In this document: positions 11,087 through 22,252 of the stretch, one piece after another | Layout: every line of letters starts with the position of its first letter | Numbering within the stretch: position 1 is the first letter of the stretch | Assembly (NCBI GenBank): GCA_038030265.1 | Contig: CM075942.1 | Coordinates: forward strand, 66,282,926-66,346,925 | Direction: 5' to 3' | Origin: Corythucha ciliata | Taxonomy: Eukaryota; Arthropoda; Insecta; Hemiptera; Tingidae | Length of the DNA: 64,000 bases | Made by a program: the position numbers and the translations under genes | The notes under the pieces: model-generated | What the model saw: the letters and a program-made list of their open reading frames with translations, nothing else | What the model was told of the DNA's origin: nothing | Database searches by the model: none

Positions 11087-11591
11087 AGGAGCAATCCAGC
11101 TTCAAAGTGTCGTGAACGTGAATTGAATTTTGAAGAAGTTTGACTTCGTCGCACGACATCTGAGCACGGATGGAGCAGAATGGAATGGAATGCCTAAATT
11201 CTAATAGAAAATAGTCCGCTCTTTCGAATGGTACCGTCAGATTTGACCTTGGAGCTTCCGGTAACTATGCAACGCCCACATTTCAAAAAAAAAAATCAAA
11301 AAATACTTAAATCCTAAATATCTCGGAAAATAATAAGAATATGGGGTCATTTTAACCCACTTGAGGTGCAGATTCACCGGGCGAAATTTTGCACTCAATT
11401 TTTTTGAACACCCTGTATGTCATCTTTCTGGAATGGCCGTAAACTCGAGGTTTTTTCGCCAGGTTGAAAGGTTGAAGAAACGTAGTTTTTCTCTACTAAC
11501 TTGTAGAATACATTCATTCGTAACGTCTTGCAGGAAATTGGGGGGGGGGGAGTTAGCCGAATGAGGCGGACAAAACAAATTAGCCCCGGGG

Positions 11592-12223
11592 CGGCAAAAA
11601 GGGGTCCTCCTAATTTGCGGACCAACAAAACGAATTCTGCGGACCAGCCCATAACTCTCCGTAAAGCGTTCCGGCTGGGCTGATTTTCTGTAATTATACT
11701 CGACTCCGGTGGCAGTCAAAGCCATCAAAATTTGATGACGATCCGGTAATTTGCTGACCCCCCTCTCACCACATCAAAGCTAGTTGAATCCTGCGGACCA
11801 GCCAATAACTCTCCATAAAGCGTTCCGACTGGGCTGATTTTCTGTAATTATTTGTAAAAATTTATGGAGAGTTATGGGCTGGTCCGCAGAATTCAACTCG
11901 TTGTGGTGTGGGAAGAGAGGGGTCAGCAAATTCCCGGATCGTCATCAAATTTTGATGTCTTGTACTGCCTCCGGAGTAGAGTACAATTACAGAAAATCAG
12001 CCTTGTCGGAACGCTTTACATAGAGTTATGGGCTGGTCCGCAGAATTCAACTCGTTGTGGTGTGGGGAGAGGGGGGTCAGCATATTACCGGATCGTCATC
12101 AAATTCTGATGGCTTGTACTGCCACCGGAGTAGAGTATAATTGCAGAAAATCAGCCCAGTAGGAACGCTTTACGGAGAGTTTTGGGCTGGTCCGCAAATT
12201 AGGAGGAACCGGCAAAAAGCAAG
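11592..12223. repeat. Head-to-head array of a 154-bp unit (2 + 2 copies)
   Basis: The motif GGGCTGGTCCGCAGAATTC recurs at a 154-bp period on each side of a centre near 11.86 kb, with the two left units inverted relative to the two right units. The outer ends (CCTCCTAATTTGCGGACC and its reverse complement) also mirror each other. Internal blocks such as ACGATCCGG and AGAAAATCAGCC occur in every unit. All open frames across it are products of the palindrome. Confidence 0.8.
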
Positions 12224-12249
12224 ATCCGGCCCTGGGCTGTAGTCAGTCA

Positions 12250-12420
12250 GACCTGCGTATACGGGTTTTTACTGTACAAAATCCTCGAAATTGGCCCTTG
12301 AGTGAGCTAACCCCACGAAATTGATCTTGAAGTGTGCCAGACCCACGAAAATGTTTTTTTTTAGTGCGCCCCCCCTCTACCCACAATTGAACTGGTTTTG
12401 ACGGATTTCTATTCACGTAC
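12250..12420. repeat. Degenerate minisatellite, CGAAATTG family
   Basis: About five degenerate units of roughly 30-35 bp built on ACGAAATTGATCTTGAGTG. The same unit type recurs at 17215-17345, 33265-33420 and 54170-54380. It is non-coding. Confidence 0.6.
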
Positions 12421-14347
12421 AGTTTCATCAAAATTTGTATTTTACCTCAAGATGGACGATGCGTTCACGCATGGTCCCGGTTGTGTGGGTGTCTCAGTCT
12501 GGCCTCATCCCGTTTTCCTAGTGAGCTGTTTAACTTGTTCTTGATAATTACGACATAGCTCCCTCACACCTGACCGCGAGCCGACTCGCCGAGGCTCGTC
12601 CGTTTACAAATACCCTCTCACTTTCATCCTAAACATCTAGTCCTAAGGCAACATTGCCACAGTCCGCCCATCGACGAAACACAAGAAAACTTAAAGTCTA
12701 GAATATTTGAATTCGTTATTGCCACTCAACGTATTTGAACAACATGAATCATTTGAAAATAAAATGTCTTACTTGGTGTTGTACGAATTGGCGGCGTCAT
12801 CAACCACTTGTTATCCCGAATTCCAGAGCACATTCTGTATCTCCACGGTTGTTTTTGTCTCCCGTTTAGTACATTTCCGAACCTTGGGGCCTATTTCAAT
12901 CAAAACCCGGATGATTATAGTGCCCACTTTGCGTACAAGTGAAAATAAAAATAAACAAAATACCTCGAAATCTCGGGCAATCCCTGCAGGAAGACATGGC
13001 GCAAGGCACACGGATTTTGTGTTTGTGTTGTGGCTGTGGCAGACTTCTTCCCAGACTTTCCTTCAACAAGTGCTGCCCCTTGCGGCAACCTGGGCGAAAC
13101 TGGTAAAGTCCTTGTCTACCAGTTTTGTTCGCCCAGCCGTCCGCGGAGGTGCGTTGGCTTGTCAAACAAATATGGCTGAGTGCCCGTTCTCAAAGGTGTG
13201 CCTTGTGCTTGAAGGAAGTGATATCGTCCTGGACATCACGTCTGAGTTCTGAACCCAAGTCTTTTATTTGGATACTGACGTCGGTGAGTTCTTTTAAATT
13301 TTATGTATTATTTTGGCGTTAAATTTACTTTGCTTATCGCTTGCTGAGAGTACCTTCCGTGCCGGCAGAGCAGAGGCCCTGCCGGACTGTTTCTGTGTGC
13401 ACCGGGTACCCTCCCGTAATTACATAATTCAAAAATTGCCATCGAGCGTTTACGAAAAATAGTTTTTTCGAGAGTCTAATGAAAGTTTCGCCCCTCTGGC
13501 AGTAATCCCTGCAGAAAACCTCTATTATGAGCGAAAATTGAACTGTCTTTTTTGTTCACCTCCACAGTATGATTTCGTTTTGACGCTGGATGCGTATTGT
13601 GAATCGTTTCAGCGTTATTCTTGGTTCAGAGCACCAAAATATGACTACTGGAAACAAGTGGCGATCAGGAGAGAGTCTCCTACTCGGTTTTAGGCCTTCT
13701 TGCAAAACGCCCAGCTTTTTAGTAATAAGAAATCGGACAAGACAGGAGGGCCCCAAAAATTTGTAACATCTTCGTCCTGTAGTCTTGGGTGACAAAACCT
13801 TAGCTTGAGCTTCGTGCGGGCAGTGGCGTAGTTACCGGGGTAGGATTACCCCCCCCCCCCCACGCGCACGAAAGAGTGAAGCGTAAATGGCCGACCCTTC
13901 CTGACTTTTTCTCTTCAACTTCTTGCACGATGATTTAGCTACGCCAACGACTGAAAACCGTCTATACAGTGGCGTAGCGTATAAGAGAGCGCTGGGGCGG
14001 CCCGGGCAACACTTTACTGTGGATTTTCATTTTTTTAAAAATATGAATGTGTTTAAAAACGGGGCAAAGTTTAGAGAATCTCGCCCACAGCACTCCACAT
14101 CTCGTCAGCCGGGGGCTCCATATTTCAAAGAGCCCTCCATGAAAAGGGTGACCATAAATGTTTTAGCTTTAAAGGGGGCACCGACCCAATATCACCCCCT
14201 CCCCGCCGCTTGAACAATGTTGAAGGTCTCATAATCGCCTGTTTCCGACCAATTTAGGCTCAGTAAGTTCAATTTATTGTCGTCATCATTTCATTCTCTT
14301 TGCTTTTCCAGTTTTTCGAGCCTCTTCTACTAGGTTAAAAATGTCTA

Positions 14348-14534
14348 AGGCCCGGCGCACACTATGAGAAAAAAGACGCCGACGCGCCAGTCGGCGTCTT
14401 TTTTCTCGGGGAAGAGGACTCTTGCGTACGCGTCCAATGTGAAAGCCCCCATAGACTTCTATGTGTTTTTACTGCACGAGTCGGACGCTGACGCGCGCGT
14501 CGGCGTCTTTTTTCTCCCAGTGTGCGCCGGCCCT
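14348..14534. mobile_element. MITE with GC-rich inverted ends
   Basis: GGCCCGGCGCACACT at the left mirrors AGTGTGCGCCGGCCC at the right, and GAAAAAAGACGCCGACGCG occurs in both arms inverted. The left arm itself folds back (GACGCCGACGCGCCAGTCGG), giving nested hairpins. Confidence 0.75.
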
Positions 14535-14645
14535 ACGCCTTCTATGGCCACGAAATTTTGTTGTCTTAGCCTTGGACTCCGTAAACTCGGTAACCAGTAA
14601 CTTAGCCCTTAAAACTGATTTTTTTCCGGTCATAATTCTTAGGGG

Positions 14646-14970
14646 TCCATGCACGTAAAATAAATATTGCGCAAACTAGGGGTTGCACAATAAATTTGAA
14701 CGTTTGTGGGTTGTATTGATGGGTTGCGCAATATAATGAACAACCCACTTTTTTATCCATAAACATCTGGAAACGAAATATTGTACAAAGTTATTGGGCT
14801 ATAATTATTGTACGTGTGTGGACCCTTGCTTTATTTTTCTATTGTTTTCAAATAAAAAATGGTTTGCACAACAAATTGTGCAACCCATCAATATTACCGA
14901 TACGCGTTAAATTTTATTGTACAACGCCTATATCGCGCAATATTTATTTTACGTGTATGGGCCGCTTTAA
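14646..14970. mobile_element. Inverted-repeat element, GCGCAATA family, copy 2
   Basis: The fuller copy of the element at 880-1112. Terminal inverted repeats of about 60 bp include CACGTAAAATAAATATTGCG at both ends in opposite orientation. Further inverted pairs inside (GGGTTGCACAAT, GTTGTACAATAAA) suggest an element built by repeated fold-back. Confidence 0.75.
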
Positions 14971-15811
14971 AGCCTGAGAGCTGTTCAATATAGTCGTGCT
15001 TATTTTCTCATTTGTCGGCTAATTCTTCATCCTAGCGCGTTCACACCAAGAAAACGCATGCTCACACACACTCTCATTTAGGAAGAGTAGGTATTACTTG
15101 TTATTGATAAGGCGATCTTTTCGTCTTCTAGACTTCTCCTTTCACATTTCTTTCTCCTGCTTCCTTCACAACATTGTGGACATGTTGTGGAGGAACACTG
15201 CTGGCGTTAAAACTGATTAATCAGCTGGGAAAAGTTCGTGGATTTATTGGCTTATTAAAAATCAATTTTCGCAGCCTTGACTCAGGCGCATGGATCATTT
15301 TTACGCTCGTTGCCTGTTCAACCCCTTTGGATCTATGTAGTCCCCCGTCCCCCTGTGCAAAGGGAACACTGGGTTTCGGCCTGGGTTTGGGACTCGAGGG
15401 CGCAAGCTCATCTTAAAGCTGGGCTGAAGGCATGATCCTAGCACCCACCATTTGTCCCGGCCCGAAAGTCGCGATTTTCTTGCGGTTTCCTCGAGAGAAA
15501 GTTTCGTGGTAAACCTTGCCCCTCTCACCTCGAATATGTCAACTGGTTGATTGGAGGTCGTAAGAACTGCAAAGGATGCAACCCAAAAGCTGTGAATATT
15601 CACGACTCTCGCCCGCCCCCGAATTTAGTGAAATGAGCTTCCCCTTTACCCCTTCTACTAAAAATAACGCACCGGGAATGATTTTAGAACAAATTATCAC
15701 TGTGTAGCGCCTATACGTAACCATAGTGCCCGTAGAAAAAGTTTGTTGTTGGTCAGTTGTTGATTTCATTAAAATATTTTTGGTGGCAGTGAAGAGTGGT
15801 GAGACCATCAC

Positions 15812-15949
15812 TAAGGGTGCGTTTATCAATGCATTTATTCTACAGACAAAGCTGGGATAAGTCTGGTTTCTATGGGCCTTTTTGTAAACAGTAATGCAAA
15901 GTTATCCGCTATTCCACGAGAAATCTGGTGATTGATAAACCCACCCTAA
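15812..15949. mobile_element. MITE, GTTTATCAATG ends
   Basis: Left end TAAGGGTGCGTTTATCAAT mirrors right end ATTGATAAACCCACCCTA. It is 138 bp long and non-coding; the terminal TAA and its complement may include a target duplication. Confidence 0.7.
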
Positions 15950-15984
15950 GTGGACAGACTTTAATAACATTTTATCTTTGGTTC

Positions 15985-16110
15985 ATTGCGGGAGAATCAA
16001 TTTGGTAATGAAATAAGTAGAGCGCAGAGGGAGGAGAAGTTGCAACTATAATTGAATGAGAGAGAGAGCGCTGACCGTGGGTTTGTGTTCTTCTTCTCGG
16101 GTTATACACC
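15985..16110 (+). repeat. Dispersed repeat (second copy near 24.36-24.46 kb)
   Basis: It shares GAATGAGAGAG, GAGCGCTG, GCGGGTT or GTGGGTT, and GTTCTTCTT in the same order with 24355-24460. It sits directly upstream of a CCACAGC minisatellite, so the two may form one compound repeat. Confidence 0.55.
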
Positions 16111-16310
16111 CACAGTAGAGCACCAACCACAGCGCACATCTAACCACAGCAGTGCTCCGTCCACAGTAGAGGTTCAATTCGATCGAAAAGCTCTGCAACC
16201 ACAAAGAAAGCCCAACCACAGTTGGGCTGCCGCCGCCGTGAGGTCGTAAACCACAGCAAACCTCCAACCACAACATACAGTGGACCTACCTAAGAAAGCT
16301 CCAAACGCTG
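16085..16310 (+). repeat. CCAACCACAGC minisatellite (inverted relative at 59.5 kb)
   Basis: A run of degenerate units of about 20 bp centred on CTCCAACCACAGCA. The reverse complement (GCTGTGGTTGGAGCTT) makes up the array at 59485-59950 on the opposite strand. Codon periodicity is absent. Confidence 0.65.
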
Positions 16311-17214
16311 TATTGCTCCTGTTTGAACTGAACAGTTCAAACTGACAGTCTAAACTGCACGTGAGTGGGCACAGTTATACTGTACAGTTCTCAGTTCAAT
16401 TGCCAATACCACGTGTCTGTTTTACCCAAAGGTAGAAAAAGAAGTGGAGGGAGCAAAATGCATTATTCATGAAGACGGACGGATAAGCTCAAGACGCTTA
16501 ACGTTGAAAATCGCACAATTCCCGCTCCCATACGATGGGATGGGGCCCAATGGTTCTTCACTGAGTTCTTTTAGCAAGCCGATAACCGAAGATTGATTCC
16601 GCCCTTGCACCACTGTTGTCGTTTTTTAGTACCTATTCAAAGATTTTTTATAATTCAAAGATGTCCATTAGATTAGACCTAAGGGTCATCTGAAGTCTAA
16701 TGGACATTCTTGAATACTAACGAGTCTCAATGTCCTCATCTAATAACACACGATTGTTTTTTTTTTTAAGAACTACAAAAATTAAACCGAGAACGGCAAC
16801 ATCGTCCTGCTCTTTCTAATCCATCGTGATAACATAATATAAGGTCAAAAATTGCATCGAGGGTGCGGTCTAGCCTCAGACCTTCAACTACCTGAGCTAC
16901 TCAGTCTTGGGGGCCTGTTTTATAAAATTAGCAACATTTATTAACTGAATAATTGAACTTTACGTGTGTGGGGGACTGAACTGAACAGGCCAAACTGAGA
17001 GTTTAAACTGCACGTGAGTGGCCGGCTTTAAGAAGGCCGGAAACGGTCAATTTTTAATCGGTTGGTTTTATTCGTAAAGGACCCTGCCCCCCCCCCCTTT
17101 TCGGACAGGCCTGACCACCGGTCACAGTCCCCCCCCCACCCCACGGAGGTTGTGGGGAGGGGATTAGAGTACGTTGGAAGAATTTTACAGAGCCAAAATC
17201 CGTGCATCAACCCT

Positions 17215-17345
17215 TTTTGAAGAACCAAAACAGGGAAAATGGTTTTTGAGGGAACCAAAGCCGTGAAATTGATTTTTGAAAGAGCGGCAAATCAAATACC
17301 TATATTCAAGCGCCAAACCCATAAAATTGGGTTTTTATTGCCTAA
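17215..17345. repeat. Degenerate minisatellite, CGAAATTG family
   Basis: Units resemble GTGAAATTGATTTTTGAAAG and ACCCATAAAATTGGGTTTTT, matching the arrays at 12.3, 33.3 and 54.2 kb. About four units are visible. Confidence 0.5.
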
Positions 17346-17424
17346 TCAAATCTGCAAGAAAAACACGTGAAGCTATAATTTTTCAACATACTATTGACCT
17401 CCGCGAAATATGTTTTTCCGACCC

Positions 17425-17530
17425 GGACCGGTTTCGGTTGCTCGCCATCTTTAGCATTTGGTTTTCCAACTGTAACCAAATGGGGTTGGGAAACCAAATG
17501 CTGAATGACGAGCAGCCAAAACCGGTCCGT
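17425..17530. repeat. Near-perfect 105-bp palindrome
   Basis: GGACCGGTTTCGGTTGCTCG mirrors CGAGCAGCCAAAACCGGTCC, and GCATTTGGTTTTCCAAC mirrors GTTGGGAAACCAAATGC. It would form a long hairpin; it is probably a small MITE. Confidence 0.7.
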
Positions 17531-17650
17531 TTTTGATGAACCACAACGAGGAAAGACAGGCGACGTAGGCTCCTACGTCTACAGATTTATGCACTATCCA
17601 ATAACCATGACTTGAAGCCATGGCTTTGAAGTCCAATTCCAGGACTTTAA

Positions 17651-18266
17651 AGCTGCGTATACACTTGCGAGCCGAGCCTGGAGGCTGCGAGCGTGTTTAG
17701 AGCACGCTCGCTGAAACGTTGTTTCTCTCGAGCCGGGGGAAAACTGTGAGCATGGGGCGAGCCGAGAGCTGCCGTATGAAGTGTATTTATTATTTCTCAG
17801 TGGTAGTTCTGACAGAGTCGCGGGTGCATTATGGCCTCGAAGGGTACTATATCGCTCTTTGTTATCGCGTCTTCCTTGACATTCTTTGCGAAGTGAGATG
17901 TTTCGGGTCCCATAAATTGGGATGGTTTCTGTAGGCCTCAATTAGAGAAATTTGCCTCTCCTCTGACCATTCCATCACGACGACAACGACAGTTGTGAAA
18001 ACAGAGAAAAACCCGGTAACTGAAAAAGGGAGATGACAAAGTTCCTCTCAAAGAAATGCCCCCACTTCACCATTTTGTCTCGAGCGCGCTCTGAGCCTAC
18101 TAAAAGCCCGTCCCAACTTGACGAACCAATTCCTTTGATGTTGAATGAAAAACCGACAGGAGATGGAGCGTAGTACGAGCGGCTCGCGAGCCGCTCAAAA
18201 CGTGCTCATCGTAACAAAAACACACTTCGAGCCTGTTTAGAGCGGCTCGCAAGTGTATGCGCAGCT
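17651..18266. mobile_element. Inverted-repeat element of about 616 bp
   Basis: AGCTGCGTATACACTTGCGA at the left mirrors TCGCAAGTGTATGCGCAGCT at the right, flanked by TTTAA and TTAAA. Subterminal GAGCGTGTTTAGAGC / GCCTGTTTAGAGC motifs repeat within the arms. It has no transposase frame and is therefore non-autonomous. Confidence 0.75.
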
Positions 18267-18815
18267 TAAAAATCTCGAATCTTTCCCGTACAATATCCCC
18301 TTTCTCTGGCTGCCACTAAGATTTCCTAGCTTTCTGAAAGCGGATTTGTAAATTCCTCTGAAAAAATACACTGACTCTTTAAGGTACGCCGCATCGGGGC
18401 TTTCCGAAACATTTTTGGTTTTAATATTTGTTCGAATCAGTACAATCGCATTTTTTCACCCTCCCAATTTTTAATTTCTTAGGATCCTAAATTCCGCACT
18501 TTGTGAAGTTCAATCCTGGAGGCTTTACATGTCGGAATGAGCACAGTCCATCAAGTTATTATTTTTTTTTTTACATAATTAACATTAAACTAAAAATAAT
18601 AAATTAAGATTTACACTCCACAATTAGAAAAAGTAGCCTGACAGGCGTCAAATTTACTGTCAAACTGTGACTCTCTTCGAATCTCCGGTCAACCAATCGA
18701 GGACCTAAAAACAAAAAACGTCGTTCATTACGCCGAATTCGGGTCATATCATAAAAGAAACGGGGGACGAACGAAAAAAAATTAAAATCATGCATTAAAA
18801 TCAAATACACACATT

Positions 18816-18821
18816 TTTATT
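18816..18821 (-). promoter_or_regulatory. Poly(A) signal of the GOT1-like gene
   Basis: AATAAA on the minus strand lies 55 bp beyond the TGA stop of the GOT1-like gene and supports the final exon chosen for that model. Confidence 0.6.
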
Positions 18822-18875
18822 GAGGCAAATAACTACACACAACATTCATTTAGAGCGTTTTTGAGTTTGTATTCT

Positions 18876-20306
18876 TCAATTTCTAGGGTTATCATCACAC
18901 TCGGGACAAATGTACTTGATTACCTGGAAAAATATAAATGCAACGGATTTTAGGCAAAAACGTGGAATTTAGGCTTTGATTGACACACCAGTTGGCTATA
19001 CGGCACAGCTATTATCAATTATTAATAGTTAGTTCTATCGCAGTGCAGGGCCGCTATTTGTTCAATTATGGGCCTGGAAATTAGCGGAGTGAATCGTAAC
19101 GATGAGCTACGAAGACCCCCACCCTTTGTAATTAATTATTATTAAGCCTCATTCGGCAAAGAAGGATGAGCCGTGATATTCTTGATATGAGAGAAGGAGC
19201 AACCTAACAGCTTTGTGGCGGGACTTTGTTGACTAGTTTTTCCATGGCGGTGGCGTTTGAAGCCATGGACTCAGGCAACACTTATCTGAACGGCGTGCCC
19301 CATAACCGATATCTGACGGAAACCGAACGTCTGACATCCTCCGAAATATTCAAGAGGGTTGGTGTCTAATGAGTGACATGCTCATCCCACTCGTCGATTT
19401 AAATATTGACACCTATTTGGTGACGTGGCTTCAGCCTCTTTTCTATCGATACGTTACAAAAAAGTATGTACCAATGAAAAAGCTATTTTTGGCCGCAATC
19501 TGTTGAATCTTAGGTTTTCATTGTTTGAGGGGTCATAAACGTAATAAGAAAGTGGCCCAACCAACAACAATTAAGTGGAAAAATAAGAGAACATACTTAA
19601 GCCCGTTTTGTTATCTTCATGCATAAAATAGGGGAGAACAGAGCCATAACGATCTAATTACAACGAGAGAATACTCACAGTACTAATGCCAGGCAGCCTT
19701 AATAATGAACCCAAAATCGGAACCCGTCTCAAGAAGTCAACAGCTACTGGGAAGAATCCGCTGTAATGGAAAAACCCCCACACCATGTAAGACTAGCTAT
19801 GCAACGACAATTGACTCGGAGTGTCACCCGAAATTCCAAAATACCTAAACAGGAGGACGAAGCCGTACGTCTCGAGGATCATGCCGACTATGGGCCATCC
19901 AAACAGTACCAGAGCGATTCCGAGAAAAAAAGCGACTGTCGCTTTAACTTTGTGCCTCTGAAAGAAAAATCTGACGGTTCTTTGAAGGCCGATCACGCTT
20001 GCAAGACCGCAAATGAACAGAATCTGAAATGAAATGTGATTTGGAGAGGGTAACGCTCAAGCCCTGAATGTCAATCAAGATCTGATAATAGAGGTACTTA
20101 CGTTTCCTATTGCTAAAAGACCCTTGTCAAAAAACAGCAATACGCCTAAGAATAGGAAAAAAACACCAAACGCAGCAAGACCCACTCCTATCTCTGAAAA
20201 GAGTAATAAAATAGAATGCTAAAACTCATTGAATGACATACCCAACTTTACTTGGAAGCCTTAACACAAAAATTTGCTTACTTTGTGTGTCCGTGATTTC
20301 AAACAT
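18876..20306 (-). CDS. GOT1B: GOT1-type vesicle transport protein
   Basis: GOT1 is a small integral membrane protein of the ER and Golgi needed for vesicle traffic between them. Exons in coding order: 20306-20282, 20193-20102, 20023-19845, 19760-19679 and 18923-18876. All junctions are GT-AG and in phase, giving 141 residues (the family is about 138). Visible landmarks: the [11 protein letters not shown] start, a hydrophobic segment ending [17 protein letters not shown], the family core [12 protein letters not shown], then [16 protein letters not shown] and [17 protein letters not shown]. Four hydrophobic stretches fit the four-helix topology with both ends cytosolic. A minus-strand GTGAGT donor near 20.62 kb may mark an untranslated first exon. 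The last exon ([15 protein letters not shown]) is unlike typical family tails but has a strong acceptor and a nearby poly(A) signal. The gene symbol is by family; human GOT1A and GOT1B were not separated. Confidence 0.88.
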
Positions 20307-22052
20307 CTTAAAATTTCTATTATTGCGCTCCTTGAATACTTTACCGTTTAAAAAATATTGAACTTATCCACCGCATTTACAAACTGAAAAGACATCATCA
20401 GCGGGCCCAGCTAAATTGCAACCTTTTCATTGGTTTCCTTGTGTTTCCGTAACCTGAAAAATCCTCCACTTTATCGGCAGCCCTCTAGTCACACATCTAT
20501 TGACAGCATAAAACTGTTGACCGGCTAACATAGAAATTGGATGGACAGATTTATGGAATAGGCTGGTAATTGTGGCTTAAGGTAATTAAAATGAAAGTTG
20601 GGAAAATTGGTTGCTTCAGCACTCACCTTGTCTTTCAGAAAATTACAAACTGGCAATTTAGTCAGGGAACCGACGATGGTACATATTATCTGCATTTTTG
20701 GGCCTAAAACAAGTGTTTTTGTCCTATAGAAACTATTAGTATTTGTCTAGTACTTGTCTCCCCCCCCCTCCACGTCTTTAGCGAGCCCATAAGGCGGCCA
20801 ATTTTTCCCACCCAACTCCATACGAACACACTAAAGCACTGATGGTGTATAAATCAGTCATAAGGTCGGCCTGTGCCTTTTTGGAGGCAAACGTATATTA
20901 TGCAGACTTTTGTGCAAATTGTAAACGCCGTAAGATTCCGTCCCTGGGCAAAAATAGCTTCCAGGCAGGTTACGTTCACCGTCACCTTCAAAAACCATGA
21001 GCACCCGTCTCTTTCGAAGCGATGTCGCTGTGGCTTGATTTTTTTGCATTAGCGTTAGCCACAGCCAGACTAGATTTAAAAGGTGTAGTTCACAACCGCC
21101 ATACAGGCACGGCTTCTTTAGGAAACCACAGCTCAAGGTGGCCCCTATGTCAAGTCGTTCCTCGTATTTTCCTCAACCTCAAAGCTCCCTTAGTTTGTGA
21201 GGTAGGTTGGGTGTCCAGGAAATTTCGAGGAACGACTTGGTTGGAATAGTGTCATTCTGTATTTGCTTTCTTTATAAAATTACTAGTAATGTTATGCATT
21301 TAATTTAAAATTCGAGGAAAGTCAAAATTGAAATTCGGGCTCTGCTGGGCAAGTCTCAAGACCTTAAGGTTTCATATGAGGCCATAAAAAATGAAATATT
21401 CCAAATACTTTTCGCGTAAAACGGTGAGGGGATAATGGGCGAGGGGTAGTACTTAGTATGCCCCTTAAAGGTAAATCGCCGCCGAGAAAATTCTCGCGTC
21501 AAAATTCCTAGTTTCGCCGAGCATGGATACGAAGGGCAAGATTCATGTCCTTCAAGTCAGTTTAGGAGACGTAATTTATGGTTACTTTATCAATGAGGGG
21601 TAATTTTTATGGTTTTTAATGAATTGATTATGGATGAATTTTCAGTGTCTAGAAAGAGAGAGCGGTAAAATAATTGACCGTTTCTGGGTCGTAATCTCCA
21701 ACCTTTGGAGCTGCGGGTATGCAATTTACTACTCTTTTTAATGGGTAGAATCTAAAATCGGCCTCAAAATCCATCGAAATCGATTTTATTCAGCCAATGC
21801 ACAGGTCTTTCCGCTTTTTATTTCTTTCTCTCCATCATAAATTATTTACAATTTTACCTCGTCTTTAAAACAATGTTGTCACAGCATTTTTTTTATTTTA
21901 AAATTTATTTTTCACCTATAATTTAATTCAGATAACTCGAGAACTACTTTACATTAACAACGCCTAAATCGTGTGGACCCCTCATGAGCAAATAAAAAAA
22001 TAACGAGGGGAGTCTTTACAAAGTTGGACTTCGCTGGAATGCTAAATGTTGT
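20307..22052. other. Intergenic between GOT1 5' end and carrier 3' end
   Basis: This should contain the GOT1 promoter and any untranslated first exon (a minus-strand GTGAGT donor lies near 20.62 kb). It also carries a poly-C run near 20.76 kb and a family C MITE at 21139-21248. No other gene is supported. Confidence 0.45.
21139..21248. mobile_element. MITE family C, copy 2
   Basis: It shares AAGTCGTTCCTCG and TTTCCTCAACCTCAAAGCTC with the copy at 8684-8824, and mirrors the first as CGAGGAACGACTT at the right end. It is shorter than copy 1 and its outer end has diverged. Confidence 0.65.
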
Positions 22053-22058
22053 TTTATT
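22053..22058 (-). promoter_or_regulatory. Poly(A) signal of the ADP/ATP carrier gene
   Basis: AATAAA on the minus strand, about 195 bp beyond the TAA stop of the carrier gene; a plausible 3' end. Confidence 0.5.
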
Positions 22059-22252
22059 ATGTTTATAAAACATGTTTTCATGTATTGCATTGATAAACAA
22101 TCTTAAAAATGTTCGTTTTTCGAAAGAGCGGATAACGATAAGTAGGGTTTTTTAAAACAAAAAACAAAAAAGAGGGGGCAGATTTCAAGACGCTCACACG
22201 ACATTTCGAGAGGGGTAGATTGGGTGTAAGAGGCGAATGGAAAGGGCGCAAT

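Larger units (their letters stand above)
8120..18815. other. Intergenic repeat region, no supported gene
   Basis: About 10.7 kb between the zinc-finger poly(A) signal and the convergent GOT1 3' end. It is occupied mainly by inverted-repeat elements, a 154-bp palindromic array and minisatellites, each listed separately. The longest open frame (12707-13252, plus, 181 codons) has no recognisable domain; a GTGAGT donor follows it at 13284. I do not call it a gene. Confidence 0.5.

Noticed and set aside
11395..11728. Overlapping minus-strand frames of 85 and 102 codons
   Set aside because: Both run through the 154-bp palindromic array and are by-products of the repeat.
12707..13284. 181-codon plus-strand frame ending near a GTGAGT donor
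   Set aside because: No recognisable domain, uneven codon pattern and no matching acceptor or second exon found. It could contain an untranslated first exon, but nothing in the sequence proves it.
15174..15603. Frames of 80 and 100 codons on opposite strands
   Set aside because: No domain on either strand and no consistent splice structure; the region shares short phrases with repeats elsewhere.
16872..16912. A-box-like TAGCTCAGGTAGTTGAAGGTC on the minus strand
   Set aside because: No acceptable B box at the right distance and no stem pairing; not a tRNA gene.
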